This document shows positions 1-11,000 of a DNA stretch of 64,000 nucleotides, piece after piece (position 1 is the first letter of the stretch; every line of letters begins with the position of its first letter). Both the position numbers and the translations under genes were made by a program. Origin of the DNA: Gracilariopsis chorda (taxonomy: Eukaryota; Rhodophyta; Florideophyceae; Gracilariales; Gracilariaceae); the NCBI GenBank assembly GCA_003194525.1, contig NBIV01000110.1:172517-236516 (forward strand). Direction: 5' to 3'. The notes below the pieces were generated by a model that ran no database searches, had not been told where the DNA came from, and saw only the letters and a list, made by a program, of their open reading frames with translations.

Positions 1-387
1 ATGTGCAAGGGGGGTGAACTTCCGTACACTACGGTGCTTCCCTCCAAGGAGGAGTTGAGAACACGCGGAGGCGGTAAAGCTCAGAGCCAATTCCCCAGGT
101 TGGGGTCCCTTGTTGGGGAAGGTTTACTGGTGCAACGGCAGTGCGCCGTCGCACTAAGTACTAGCTTCCCAGAAATGGGTGTGAAAATAATAAATAAAAT
201 TAACTAAAATACTCCACATTCCGTGGCAACATCCACTACTGTGGCCAACCGCCAATTGACCCAAAACCGTGTCCCACGTGTCCATACCCACCATTGTGGG
301 GCGTAGTTCATATACACACTACACAACCGATAATATCGGGAAAGCGTTCAAGTACCCAGAATCCCTCCCTGAGGGCGTTGCACTTCA
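1..387 (-). repeat. Rt1-family LTR, partial, cut by the window edge
   Basis: This is the reverse complement of the first part of the Rt1 LTR at 34047-34879. Its outer terminus reads TTGCACTTCA on the plus strand at 378-387, and the rest of the LTR lies beyond base 1. It sits directly against the broken 5' half of a Harbinger transposase, so an Rt1-type LTR was inserted into that gene. The other flank is outside the window, so neither a TSD nor solo versus full-length status can be checked. Confidence 0.85.
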
Positions 388-1159
388 CTTGTGCATGTTG
401 TTCGGCATATCAGCATCGGTATGCTCGCTGTTTCTTCGTTTCGGGAGGCAACTTGTGTTGCGGGCATTGAAGGATGATGATAACGCAGCTGTCAGAATGC
501 CAACAGCTGAGGAAATAGAGGCCTTTCAAAATGCATTCTCTGCCAAATACTCTACCCTAGGTGATGTTTATGCTGTAGCAGATGGTTTGAAGCTTTACTT
601 GGAGCAATCTGGGTACTGCGTAATTCAGAATATGTTCTATAATGGATGGACGCATGATCATTACGTCGGCAACGTCTTCGTGTTTGCTCCAAATGAATGC
701 ATCATTGCATGCGCAACAAACGCTCCAGGAGCCATGCATGACTCTACTATAGCTGAATGGGGAAACATTTATTCGAAACTAGAGGCCTGCTACGAAAACT
801 ACGGAGGGCGATGTGTCGTGGACTCCGCTTTTTGTAAGGCACAGTACCCATTTCTTATTAAGTCTGCACAGGATCATTTCAGCTCGGCTGTTTACGCTAT
901 AGATGTCGTACGCATGCGCCAAGCAACGTCTGCAAGGCAGGCATCCGAATGGGGAATGCGTGGATTTCAGGGAACTTTTCCTCGCCTCAAGGACCGAATG
1001 CCGTACGAGTAGAGAGGCAAACGTAAGCTAATTTTACTCTCAGTGGTTCGGCTATTCAACCTTCGGGCAAGACTGGTGGGGATTAATCAAATCGTATCAT
1101 CTTATATGCCACACATGGGCGCAGAAGTAAACCATCTATTGTTCTCTATGAATCCGTAA
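388..1159 (+). pseudogene. PIF/Harbinger-type DDE transposase, 3' part
   Basis: This encodes the C-terminal half of a DDE_Tnp_4-type (Harbinger/HARBI1-like) transposase. Visible blocks are the first acidic position in the VADGLKLYLE stretch, QNMFYNGWTHDHYVGNV, the NAPGAMHDS block and the last acidic position in CVVDSAF, then a basic tail. The N-terminal half is missing because an Rt1-family LTR abuts at 387. A TAG at 1010-1012 interrupts the frame. Reading continues in frame for 48 more codons of similar character, with basic hydrophobic residues typical of the family C-terminus, to a TAA at 1157-1159. It is therefore a truncated copy with at least one nonsense change. It converges on the accessory Myb-like ORF, with stops 6 bp apart, matching the two-gene layout of PIF/Harbinger elements. 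Confidence 0.8.
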
Positions 1160-1165
1160 AACAAG

Positions 1166-2506
1166 CTACTTCTTGACCAGCGACATCATCAACATCTCCA
1201 TCATACGTTCATGTCGCTTGGTCTCTTCCTGCCGAATTGCTCGCTCCTCTGCCCGCTGCGCCGCTCTTTCTTTCCTCTCTTCCTCTCGTTCGGCCTCCCG
1301 TCGAAGGCGCTCTTCACGCTGTTCCTGTCTCCATTTCTTTTCTTCCTCACGCTCTATAGATCTCATCGCCGTGTCCTCGTCCCGCCTCGCCTGATCCTGC
1401 ATCATCTGTAGCTTGTAAAGCTCAATCAGGTCAGCACTCGAGCTTCCTGGCGTCTCTTTTGCCCCCCTCTTACGCACGATAGGGCGTGCACTGGAAGGGC
1501 TCGGTGATTTTAGGGGGGTGTTCTCGCGCGCGCAGTCTGCTGAATGCAGTACTTCTGCGCCGCTAGGGCCGTCATCGAAAGGATTAGTCTCCGGCTCCTC
1601 GTCGCCGGAATCAAATGCACAAAGGATATCATCCGAATCTTCACCTTCCCCGATGTCCGCACGTTCTGTCATACTGTAACGAATAGGTTTAGCTTTCTCA
1701 ACATCTGGAGTAATGGTAGGATCCCCAGTTGGGATCCTGCGGCGATGAAGAGAGGCAAATTTACGCTTCAAGCTGTCCACGGTGCGCTTATACTCGGGGT
1801 ATCTTTCCGAATGAAGCCAGACGATATGGTCCCATTCCTCCTTAGCGAGCGGCAAATGTTCTTCTAGAAGCTCCAGTAAACTGTCTACTCCCTGCCTTGA
1901 AAATCCCGAGCCGCGCCCCCCACTCTTCTCGATCGTCTTCTTCCTCTTACGAATTCCACCCACTACCCTCGAAGCCGACTTTCGGCCACCTCTCTGCTGC
2001 CATGCAGCAGCATGAGAGGGTACATTTCTCGTCGCTGCGGCCCCGGAGAAAGTGGTGGAGAGGTTCCGGGGCATTGGTGGGGATGCGCTAGTCGCAGCGG
2101 CATCGGGCGGAACAGACGGCAATGCACCTTGCGCGTGAGGCATAGGCGTCTCGGAGGAAGGCTGGGATGGCGATGCGGAGCGAACTTGCGGCAGAGTCGC
2201 GACCGAAGGGCTTCGGTGACGTGACAGAGAAGCTTGTGTTCTCCCGGGGTTGCATTCCGAAGAGCGTTGTACGGAGAGCGGAGCCGGTATGAAAGGAGGA
2301 GAGGGAAGCGATGGGGGCTCAGGGAAGCTCTCCGAAGGATCGTGGAGCGGGTGTTGTGCGTAGGCGGTATCTTGACCGGCGGGTGGGGCAGGGGCAAATC
2401 CGCTTGGCCGGAGGAAGTCATTCTGCACGTGCGAGGAGGTGCCCGGCGGGAGGTAGTCGGTTTTGGAAGGGGGGTAGGCGAAGGTTGGTGGACACAGCTG
2501 GCACAA
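1166..2506 (-). CDS. Harbinger accessory Myb/SANT-like DNA-binding protein (DUF6818-like)
   Basis: This intact 446-residue ORF has a Pro/Ser-rich N-terminal third, then a compact block at about residues 185-280. The block contains GSGFSRQGVDSLLELLEEHLP, an EEW core and a basic PTGDP stretch followed by a VEKAKPI segment. This is the layout of the Myb/SANT-like domain (DUF6818 type) found in transposon-borne proteins of fungi, oomycetes and plants. A Glu/Asp/Ser linker and a strongly charged Arg/Glu coiled coil (about residues 370-440) follow. PIF/Harbinger elements usually encode such a protein beside the transposase, where it helps the transposase reach the nucleus and bind the element ends. 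The convergent position next to the DDE pseudogene supports that role. Its intact frame contrasts with the broken transposase, so it could still act in trans. Confidence 0.75.
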   Translation of the reverse strand: MCQLCPPTFAYPPSKTDYLPPGTSSHVQNDFLRPSGFAPAPPAGQDTAYAQHPLHDPSESFPEPPSLPSPPFIPAPLSVQRSSECNPGRTQASLSRHRSPSVATLPQVRSASPSQPSSETPMPHAQGALPSVPPDAAATSASPPMPRNLSTTFSGAAATRNVPSHAAAWQQRGGRKSASRVVGGIRKRKKTIEKSGGRGSGFSRQGVDSLLELLEEHLPLAKEEWDHIVWLHSERYPEYKRTVDSLKRKFASLHRRRIPTGDPTITPDVEKAKPIRYSMTERADIGEGEDSDDILCAFDSGDEEPETNPFDDGPSGAEVLHSADCARENTPLKSPSPSSARPIVRKRGAKETPGSSSADLIELYKLQMMQDQARRDEDTAMRSIEREEEKKWRQEQREERLRREAEREEERKERAAQRAEERAIRQEETKRHERMMEMLMMSLVKK

Positions 2507-2687
2507 AAAGTGGCGAGTGGGAATTTGTGTTCAGCACAAATCAACCTCGCACGTGGGCGAATGCCAACCACGGAGAAAAAATGCGCATACATATTTGGGG
2601 TGATTTTGGGGCGAACAGCCCTCGAAATGCCGAAATGTGCAGCAGTAAATTGGAATTTGTGTAATCAGGAAGCACCCATTATGCAAT

Positions 2688-2737
2688 CCACACTAATTAT
2701 GGTACGGAAAAATTGGTGTGGGCCACACTAATTTCAT
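2688..2737. repeat. CCACACTA motif cluster beside the Harbinger genes
   Basis: CCACACTAA occurs twice in about 50 bp. The second copy sits in the near-palindrome GGTGTGGGCCACACTA at 2715-2730. The same palindrome recurs at 37811-37827. The position 180 bp upstream of the Myb-like gene suggests subterminal or terminal motifs of the Harbinger element. Exact element ends were not resolved. Confidence 0.35.
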
Positions 2738-3044
2738 GTGACTTCATTATTAGGATGGTTTTTCTATCCGCCCTCACGCTCATTGGCGCACGCCCATTGG
2801 CGCACGCAAATCGCGACCCACTGCTGAAGAGTCTGGCGTCACGGTCGTGTGGCGAACAAGCTGCGTTGCTTCTTTGCTTCCATCTCCGCGTCCACGCACT
2901 CCAAAACACTCCCATATATGGCTTCCGACGCCGTACTTCTCCAAGCCAACCCAACCCCAACCTTTTGGGCCCCACACCCCACGCAACCTCTGACCCCTCC
3001 CCCCTTCTCACGCCCCCATCTTCTCGCTCCCTTTCTTTGCCAAC

Positions 3045-3426
3045 TTGAGGCGGCGGCTTTGCTCCAGCCTCACTGCATTACTCCTGCCCCGCCACCTTGC
3101 CCCCGCCTCGCTGCGTTACTGCCGCCTTTCCGCCTCACCACGTTGCCACCACCTCGCCCTGACGCGCCGTCTTGCCGCCGTCTTGCCGCCTTTCTGCTTT
3201 ACTGTCTTAACGCCTTGAAGCGGCCCTGCCGCCTTTCCACGGCCTTGCCTCGCCACTATGGGGCTCTATCACCTTGCTGCCGCCCCACCTTGCCGCCTTG
3301 CCACCTTTCCACCGCCTTGCCGCCTCCTCAACAGCCTTTGCATTACCTTTTCCCTTCGCCACCGCCTCTCCGCCTTGCAGCCGCCTCTCCGCCCTGCAGC
3401 TGCCTCTCCACCTTACAGCCGCCTCT
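3045..3426. repeat. Degenerate GCCTTGCCGCC-type low-complexity tract
   Basis: Irregular 9-11 bp units rich in GCCGCC and TTGCC run for about 380 bp. The tract resumes for about 50 bp at 34885, beyond the right end of Rt1, so Rt1 landed inside it. Long ORFs here on either strand come from the repeat composition and are not credible genes. The stretch 2740-3044 just upstream shows nothing recognisable. Confidence 0.6.
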
Positions 3427-4250
3427 TGTAGTCCAGCGCCCTGAGGGAGGCATTCTTGGTACTTGAACGCTTTCCCGATATTATCGGTTGTGTAGTTTGT
3501 ATATGAACTACGCCCCATTATGGTGGATATGGACACGTGGGACACGGTTTTGGGTCAATTGGCGGTTGGCTACAGTAGTGGATGTTGCTACGAAATGTGG
3601 AGTATTTTAGTTGATTTTATTTATTATTTTCACACCCATTTCTGGGAAGCTAGTACTTAGTGCGACGGCACGCTGCCGTCGCACCAGTAAACCTTCCCCA
3701 ACAAGGGACCCTAACCTGAGGAATTGGCTCTAGTTTTTACCGCTTGCGCGCGTGCTCTACTCCTTCTTGGAGGGAAACGCCGTGAACCACGGGACATCTA
3801 ACCCCCTTGCACATCTAAAGTGACCCATCACTGGGAGTCATATTATTCCAATTGCATTGGTGTTTCGCCCTGTATAGGGATATTGTTACCGGCATCGCCG
3901 TTCGCCCCCTTAATCTCGCGACTCACTTCGTCCTCTCTTCCTCCTCTTCGCCCTTCCTTTTCCCCTTTCTAGGGTAGCACCTCACGCTATCCGCGGCCCT
4001 CGTGTGCGCATCCGCTAACACACCCCCACTTACGTGGAAACCTACCTCTGGCGAGGACGCATTCCCGCTCTCGCGGATACCGAATCTTGTCCTAAACCCT
4101 CTTGCACTAGTCGCAAAGGGTGGCCTCGGTCTTACAAACTGGCTCAGCCGTGCCACCCCTAGAGGGGCTCTACCGGACTGGGTTCACCTCCACGGAGGAA
4201 AGATCCCGAACTTCTTTCGGTGTTTCTCCCCTTTGGGGCGTTGCACCACA
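3427..4250 (+). repeat. Rt1 5' LTR
   Basis: This 824-bp LTR (TG...CA) matches the 3' LTR at 34047-34879. Other copies of the family in the window are a fragment at 1-387, a solo LTR at 36426-37257, and the outer and inner solo LTRs at 39085-40750 and 39654-40480. The short ORF beginning MSHVSI or similar found in several copies lies wholly in LTR sequence, antisense to the element. Confidence 0.9.
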
Positions 4251-4253
4251 AAG

Positions 4254-4271
4254 TGGTCTCCCGACCTAGAA
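4254..4271 (+). other. Rt1 primer binding site
   Basis: TGGTCTCCCGACCTAGAA begins 3 bp after the 5' LTR. The identical 18-mer follows the Rt3 5' LTR, and a version with two transitions follows the Rt2 5' LTR. It is complementary to a tRNA 3' end of the form ...TCGGGAGACCA. That implies a C1-G72 pair with A73, the identity features of eukaryotic tRNA-Tyr. Confidence 0.7.
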
Positions 4272-4355
4272 TCGGTTTTTGTTTTCCCTCTTACGAGGTT
4301 TGTTTTCATTCACAGGAAAGTGCGTGATCGTTTCCCGTCGTAACGGTATTTTCTC

Positions 4356-5030
4356 ATGTCGAGAAATCCCTCCGATGCGGAGCCAGTGGTGACGCGTAGT
4401 CGCTCCCGCGACAACGCGGACACTTCCGAAGTTCGGTTCGTAGCCCGTATCCCTATACGGACAAGTTCCAGCCGTGCTGGCGCCGCTTCATTGCGGAATG
4501 ATACCCCCGACCTGGAACCCCGGAACCTCCTTTTGCCCTCGTTATCACCACCGCAGGAGAATGCAGCATCGACTTCGGCTGTTGCCGCAGTGCCCCAGGC
4601 ACCCCAGCCTGCTCCCGCTGTCGCGGCTTCAAGCCCCCATGGAACTGGCAATAACACCCCCCAGGGCACTTCCCTGGAATCACAGGTCCGCGCTTTGTGG
4701 ACCGCCCATGACACCCTTTTAGGGGAACTAAAATCCCTCCAAGAGGTGGTCTTGGCAACCCCCGTAAAGGAGGTTGCCGAGGAACTCCGTATTTTACGGT
4801 CTGACGTCAATTCCGTGTTGGAGAGTTTGGGACAACCCGCCACCTTCATCGAAGGAGTTGAAGCCCGATTTGATCGGATTGGTGCCCGCCTGGAGACGCT
4901 GGAGCAGTTCTTCCTCATGGACAAACCATCCCCGGATGATCCAGTAAACGAGGCATCGCACAACGACCAGCTTGCTGGGAAGAAGAAACGGCGTCATCGA
5001 CGGAAACACCACCAAAAATATTCGGACTCT
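4356..5030 (+). pseudogene. Rt1 gag, N-terminal part
   Basis: The ORF opens at ATG 4356 and reads 225 codons before running into the Rt2 LTR at 5031. It shows an N-terminal basic/Ser region, a Pro/Ala-rich linker, a predicted coiled coil (about residues 108-190, with repeated EEL, LRSDV and RLETLEQF) and then a Lys/Arg/His cluster. The same order occurs in the Rt3 gag at 20856-23003. About 270 codons that should follow, holding most of the capsid-like domain, are absent. The frame resumes at 27638 at the motif LRAR. This is the 5' piece of a gag that is both interrupted and internally deleted. Confidence 0.8.
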
Positions 5031-5802
5031 TGTAGAGCAATACCCAGAGATGGGAGCAGACACACAAGGCTGTTCGACGTCCTCCTCTGTGAGGGTAGCG
5101 CAGTGGCAAAACCACCTGTGGTGAGCACACGAAGCCGGGTGTAAGACCGGGACTCACCGTCACGACTAGCGTACAGGTGTAGAAACCACGACAGACCACG
5201 AAGTGGGAAAGCGGAAAATGCAGCGACACACGAGTGGTGGGCGACGCGCAAGAGCGGTGGGGTGTCCACACGAGTGGGGCGGTGGTAGCGAAGCAACAGT
5301 AATCACCGGTAGTCGCAGAAACAACGACACCTGTATACGGGACAAAAGAACAATGACCGCTGTAAAAGTGCGCACAGAAACAAACACAGTAGTGGTAAGA
5401 ATGTGCTGAAGCTCCACGAGGTGGGTAACTAGGCCTTCACAGGATGGCGTCTCTCCAGATGGAGGTGGACACTCACCAGGGAACCTGAGTTAGAGCCAGA
5501 CACTCGCTTGTTGCGTTTACTTAGACCTGGGCAGCCGGAGCTCACACACATAAGTAGTGGTGGCCCCGCCCTGACAGTACAGTAGTAATTAACTAATAAT
5601 ATCCATAAGGGGAAGCGTAACTATACACACGTGTGGCACAAGCCAGCAATGCTGTGCACTACACTTGTGAACCAAATTGGGGCCCTTCAAACGGAAACAA
5701 CATACTGTTGTAACACTCATACTCCATGGTAGAGAGGTTAGCATCGCCAACGCGGAATATGACTGCACCACGTGCTGATACCGCTATTAGCGTTGCACTT
5801 CA
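5031..5802 (-). repeat. Rt2 3' LTR
   Basis: This 772-bp LTR begins TGTAGAGCAATACCC and ends GCGTTGCACTTCA on the plus strand. It matches the right-hand LTR (26134-26279 plus 27011-27637) nearly base for base. Both termini resemble those of the Rt1 LTR (TGTAGTGCAA and TTGCACTTCA), so Rt1 and Rt2 belong to related families. Confidence 0.88.
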
Positions 5803-5818
5803 TCTCCCCCTCCTTAAG
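5803..5818 (-). other. Rt2 polypurine tract
   Basis: Read on the minus strand, CTTAAGGAGGGGGAGA directly abuts the 3' LTR. That is the expected place for the plus-strand primer of reverse transcription. Rt1 (34033-34046) and Rt3 (13930-13945) have a similar purine run ending in six or seven G and an A at the same point. Confidence 0.7.
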
Positions 5819-5872
5819 GAGCAAGAACCACCTCTGAGGAGTGTTCGTGGCGACATCGCGTTGTGCGTAAAT

Positions 5873-7735
5873 ATGTCCGCGTCGAGCGATGGCACGTTAT
5901 CCGACTCGGGGTTCTTCATCACGCAAGTGGACATACACCAAGAGCAGCTCGACAACTGTACTTCTCCGCCTATTCCGCGACGACCTTCCTTGTCTTCCGC
6001 TCCTACTGCGATGAATCCGCACGACACCAATCCGCATGGCGGGAACGATCTTCCGCCATCGGGTTTCTTCTCCGGCTTTCTGACTGCACCACTCCTGTCT
6101 TCTGCAGGTCCTCCAACCAACGCCTCAGGCGGTATACCTGCCACTCCGAGCATGTCGGTTCCATCGCCTGCGGCGAGCGCATTACCTTCATATGATGAGC
6201 TCGTTTCCGTTGATCCGGCCGAACATCCGTCTCGCTACAGCGGTGCGCCCTGGTTTCACCCAACATTGGTGCAGCATGAAGACCTCATTGAACAGTACGC
6301 TGATGGTAGTGGGCTCCTGCCGGGTGATCTTCATGTTTGGATGACACTCAGCTTCGACTGGCGTACCCGGGTTGCCATGCCAACACACGTTCTGGTCCAC
6401 CGTCGTGGTGAGAATGGGGCGCAAGCGCTTATCGCGATGATTCAACTCGCGTATCAGCGTGTGTATCGGACTCCTTCGGAATTCCCGGTCCCGGAAGAAT
6501 ATCACTTTGATATCGCATTCTACCGAACCCAAGGCGAGATGGGATATGGCGACCGCTTAGCAGCGTTGGCTCCGTCCATCCCGGAACGGGGTCCGGCAGC
6601 AACAGTCCACCAGAACTATCTGTGTTGGGCGAGACCGATCCTTCGTGCTGAGTTCCGTTATCTTCGCCATCATCCGCGGTCTAACTTTCTCCAGATGATC
6701 CGTTTCGAACGTCGCTCGCGATCCCGCTTCGGGAATATGATACCGTATCAGAACTTTGAAGCTGAGCGCATCCGACCGCAGTACATACGAGGCCGTTACG
6801 TTCCCCTACCCAGGATGTGGGCTGCCTACGAGGCTTGCAGGGATTGCTATATCGAGCTTCCGCCGTGCATCACCTTCATCGTTAGTCGACTGTGCAGCAA
6901 TCCATTCTGCGGGTGGTGGTCCGTTGTACTCACTGAGTGGGTCGCCCGCGCAGCGGCGTATCTTCTCTTCGAGGTCTACGACCAGTTCAGACTGTGGTAT
7001 ATCCCTCCGCGAGTGCGTAGCGGCATCTGTGAAGTGGATCTCTCCCTCGTTCTCGGCGGTGCCGGCAACTATAATGAGGCGCTCTCCCTGTTGGACGCGA
7101 TGGACCAGGTTGAATGGAACAGTATTCCCATTCAATGGAGTCGCCGTCATCAAGGTACCAACCCAGCCGACCGGTCTCCGGGGCGCCGTACTCCGTTAGC
7201 GGGTGATTACGTCTACTAAGATCCTGTAGAGCGTCGTTTCATCTCCGAACCGGAAGCATTGGCACTCCGCGATCGCGAGCGAGTTGTTCCACCGGGTCAT
7301 CCGACGGGCTACATCGTCACTGACGGATACTTCCAACCCTACGAGGAGGCCGATCCAATGATGGACAATGATCCTCCCACGACTGGGGTGGGCGCGAGCG
7401 GTGGCGATGGCCTTTCCTCAGCTGAGGGCTCCGGGATTCCAGCGTATACCACTTCGGGTCCGTCCGTGGCTCCTCCGGCTGGGCCAAGTCACGTTCTATC
7501 ATGGAACATTCCCCACGTCGGTGGTGGTCCCTTCCATACCGCTCCAGTTGGAAGTAGCGCGCCATCGGCGGATGTGTCCGGTCAAGACCGTGCAGCCATC
7601 ATTGTCCAATTCCTTGGCGAACTAGGAATGGATACTTCGGGATCTTCCGTTTACATCTCGCAAATTCGGGCGGTCATGCTAGCGCGGCTGGCGCAGCCAG
7701 GCCATCCTCATCAGAGTGGTGGTCCATCCTCTTGA
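5873..7735 (+). pseudogene. Rt2 antisense ORF (conserved retroelement protein of unknown function)
   Basis: This long ORF lies on the plus strand, opposite to gag-pol, between the chromodomain and the 3' LTR. It reads 448 codons from ATG 5873 to a TAA at 7217-7219, then stays open in the same frame for 172 more codons. The product aligns from end to end with the intact Rt3 ORF at 13988-15715. Shared blocks are GAPWFHP/NAPWFHP, an EQY/DQY box, EFRYLR, an ERR(S/T)RSR box, GRYVPLP/GRYVPIP, a Cys-Gly-Trp hydrophobic helix, DLSLVLG/DLSMVLG, a DQ..W box, PGR..LAGD and HPTGYI/QPTGYI. The stop replaces a residue that is Tyr in Rt3. I recognise no known domain. It is not an RT, protease, integrase or typical envelope with a signal peptide. 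Conservation between two diverged elements argues for past selection. Confidence 0.75.
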
Positions 7736-7827
7736 GGGAGCAAAGCGATGTTCCCAACGGTTGGCTTCCACCGTCCCTGATAGTGGGGGTCGTGGTAGTA
7801 GTAAGCGGGGGGAATTACGTGTTAACG

Positions 7828-7833
7828 AATAAA
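7828..7833 (+). terminator. Poly(A) signal AATAAA downstream of the Rt2 antisense ORF
   Basis: AATAAA lies 92 bp after the stop of the antisense ORF. Rt3 has AATAAA 75 bp after its copy (15791-15796), which supports a separate plus-strand transcript. Between here and the chromodomain (8029) is only a CT-rich stretch with a 23-bp direct repeat near 7900-7945. Confidence 0.5.
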
Positions 7834-8028
7834 CGCTAAACTTCCCTCGTGGGGCTTGTGTCTTTTTCTTCTTTTTCTTCTTGCTTCTTCCTATCCATGG
7901 TCTTCATCTTCTCTTCATGAGCCATCTTCATCTTCTCTTCATGAGGTTTCCAATCTTCTCGTCTTCTCGAGGCCTCCATCTTCACACCGGGAAACCGGGC
8001 TCGCGGTTCACCTGGTCAATTCAGTGGC

Positions 8029-11000
8029 TTACCCAACGAGCGCACGGTCAATTGTGCCGGGTATTCCCGTTCTGGTACGGTGGTGATACTGCACGATTTT
8101 CGATCGGGGCAATTTCTCTACCGGTTCGTCCGTGTCATGGGACGGCGGGTACCCATACCAGCGTACTTGGTACCGAATATATCCCTCTGGGTTGTAACTG
8201 TGCCCGACGATACGGTTGATAATGAACTCCTTCGAGTAAACATCACGCTTCGCGGTTCCGGTTGCAGTCCGCACGATGGTAGTTTCCGACGGCGGAGCCG
8301 GTGATGGCTCCGTCCAACGGTTCCTGTCGCTCGCTTGCGGCGTCGGCCACGGGATTCCCTGATGAGGTTAAACTGAATTCCTCGTTGAGGTTGAGTATAC
8401 CCCATTGGGTTCGGGAGATCGTACCGCTAAACTGCGAATGCTTCCTCGTCCCATTTGTGATGGTTGGCGACGGGGAGGCGGTTCATGGGCCACGGCGCGT
8501 GCCGGTTGGCAAGGCGTATCCAAATGGTTGGCTGTCGTCATCCTGTACTGCAGAGGTGTGTCACCATGAGTGGGGGTGCGGTGCACATCTCGCAACACGT
8601 GGCGGTCCGGCTCTCCTGCATATGCAGTGTGGGCCACCCCTGCTGGGGTTGACTGAACCAGTCTTTCACTACTGTGAGCTGAATCCAGATGATCTGAGCT
8701 GCTCGGTACAGTACCAGAGAGACTTCCTCTGATGAGAGACGATTGAAATTCAGATAACCCATCTGTGGGACCATGAGCATCCCTTTGCGAGGGTGTAGAA
8801 ACGTCCTGTACATCAGGGTTCCATAAGTCGGGATCTGGCGTGACTTCTTTAGTCTGCGCTGCAGCGGCGGGGCTCCTTACGACATCCTCGACGGTCGTCG
8901 GTGAGTGGGGAGCCAACGGAGCGTCCGGGTTCTGAGCCGGGCTTCCTGCGTCCATTCCTCCAATGGGAGATGATACAACAGCGTCCGTGTCCGGTGGCCT
9001 TGACAGCGTCTCGCGAGTGCGGTTGACAGTTCGCTCCCTCAACGGAGGTGACTGCGTAGCGTGCTCACGAGGCTGCCCATCGGCGGGGCCGGTCCTCCCA
9101 GTCTGCTGAGGTAGTTCCACGCGTGCGGCGGTAGCGTGCGATGTCCCTACTTCAGGTTGCCGTGTCTCACGAGAGTTTATCAGAGCTCGCGACAGCGGTG
9201 TAGACTTCGCTGAAAAGCGGGATTGACTGGCCTACTCCCCCTCCTTAGCCGGGGCGGCGACAGGGCTTGAAACAACGTCTGACGGTGGTTCGACACGCGG
9301 CGTAAAGCGTGAACGAACGTGTACCGGAGTTTCCGAAGATTGCTGCGACAGCATCGGTATGTCCGACAGTCCTCTCGACGGGCGCGCAACCCTAATTGTG
9401 CGGTGCAAGGATCCTGCTGCGGCAGTTGGAATCAATTGAGCGTCCGGGGTTCGGGGAGCAGAAACGACTTCCGAATGCGGGTAAGGGGCTCGTACGACAC
9501 GATCACGGCTGAGCCGTTCCTGAGAATCACCAACTTCCAGTACAACTGTTTCTCGGCTCACCGAAATGACTTTGTAGGGTCCATCCGCAATGGGCGAGAG
9601 TTTGTGGCGTTTCTCCTTCTCAGGGTTGTAGTATTCCTTCCTGACGAAGACGAACTGTCCTGCATCCAGCGAGGGAAGGGGCCGACGGGGTCGGGCATCG
9701 AAATTTCGTTGATACGCGCATTGCGCTCGCTTCATTGAAGATTTCGCGACCGGGACCATCCGTGTTAGCCAATCCTTCCATCGGAGGTAATGATCAACCG
9801 TTGACGGGTACCTGTCCTGCGTTGACTGCAACTCTATCGCCACAGGCAGCGGTGGACGCGAGAGCACCAGCTCGAAGGGTGATAAGCCGGTTCCTCTGTG
9901 TACCTGCGTATTATACGCGTATGTCACGGTATCGGTGTACAAATCCCAAGTACGAGGGTGCTCAACCGTATATGCACGCAGAGCGGACAACCATGTTCGG
10001 TTAAACCGTTCCACCTGCCCACTAGCCTGGGGATGGTATGTCGTTGTAAACAGATTCCTGATGTCAAGTATTCTACAAACGTCTTGGAAGAAACGTGCGG
10101 TGAACTGCGGTCCCTTGTCGGATAAAAGACTAACCGGTGGACTGTAGACGAGAACCCAGTGACGGACGAATGCTTCGGCCACTGAACATGAGGTAATCTT
10201 CTTCAACGGTACAGTCCCGACGAGTTTGGAGAACCTATCCGTTATTATGAGTAGAAACTTGTTACCACGTGAAGTGTGAAGGAACTCACCGAGGATATCG
10301 ATAGCGACAAGTTCTAACGGGGCCCGTGCCGGGAACAGGGTCAACTTCTTCGCATAGCGGCGCAGTTTCACTTGTTCACGAGCATAGTGAGTACAAGACG
10401 GAACAATCGCGTAGCAATCCAACGCAAGTGCGGGCCAGTAGAAATGCCAACGTTACGTCGTGTAGAGCCTCCTTCCACCAGGGTGTGCAGCTAACTTCGA
10501 GAAATGCGAGAGATGAAATACTCTCGACTGAAGGGAGTGGGGAACCACTATTTGTGACGAAGAAGACACAGTCCTTACCAAGTAACCTTGTGAGTCAGCT
10601 CCAAAAGGAATGTGGGCGCCTCCATTGAGTTGGGCACGAATCTTCGTACAAAACGGGTCTCCATACTGTTCGCGGATCATCTCTTCGGAAGTGATCGGTG
10701 CAAAGGATCCGGTATCCGGTTCGCCACCGTCAGCAACGAGCAGATCATCAACAATTTCATCTGAAACCAGATCATAACTTGAATTCTCTTCAAGGAGGAA
10801 ACAAGGGATATCATCGTCATCGACGGGAAGGGTTTCCGCTTCCGTTCCTAAACGAGATAGAGCGTCAGCCTGGTTATTTAGGGAACCCTTTTCATAGAAG
10901 AATTCATAATCGAACTCAGCGAGGCGTAGTCTCCAACGAATCAGGCGGCCCGAAGGTTCCGTGACGGACATTAACCAACGCAAAGCGGAGTGGTCCGTAC

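Noticed and set aside
269-387. Repeated short ORF start (MSHVSI...GRSSYT) seen at several places
   Set aside because: It lies wholly inside Rt1-family LTR copies, antisense to the element, and joins different downstream sequences in each place. It is LTR sequence, not a shared protein domain of the transposases.
2849-3466. 205-codon ORF, Pro/Leu-rich, plus an Arg/Gly-rich ORF on the other strand
   Set aside because: Both come from the GCC-rich low-complexity tract and run into the Rt1 LTR. No protein-like features.
5726-5872. Upstream extension of the Rt2 antisense ORF
   Set aside because: The first 77 bases (5726-5802) are LTR sequence and the rest has no match in the Rt3 copy, so ATG 5873 is preferred.
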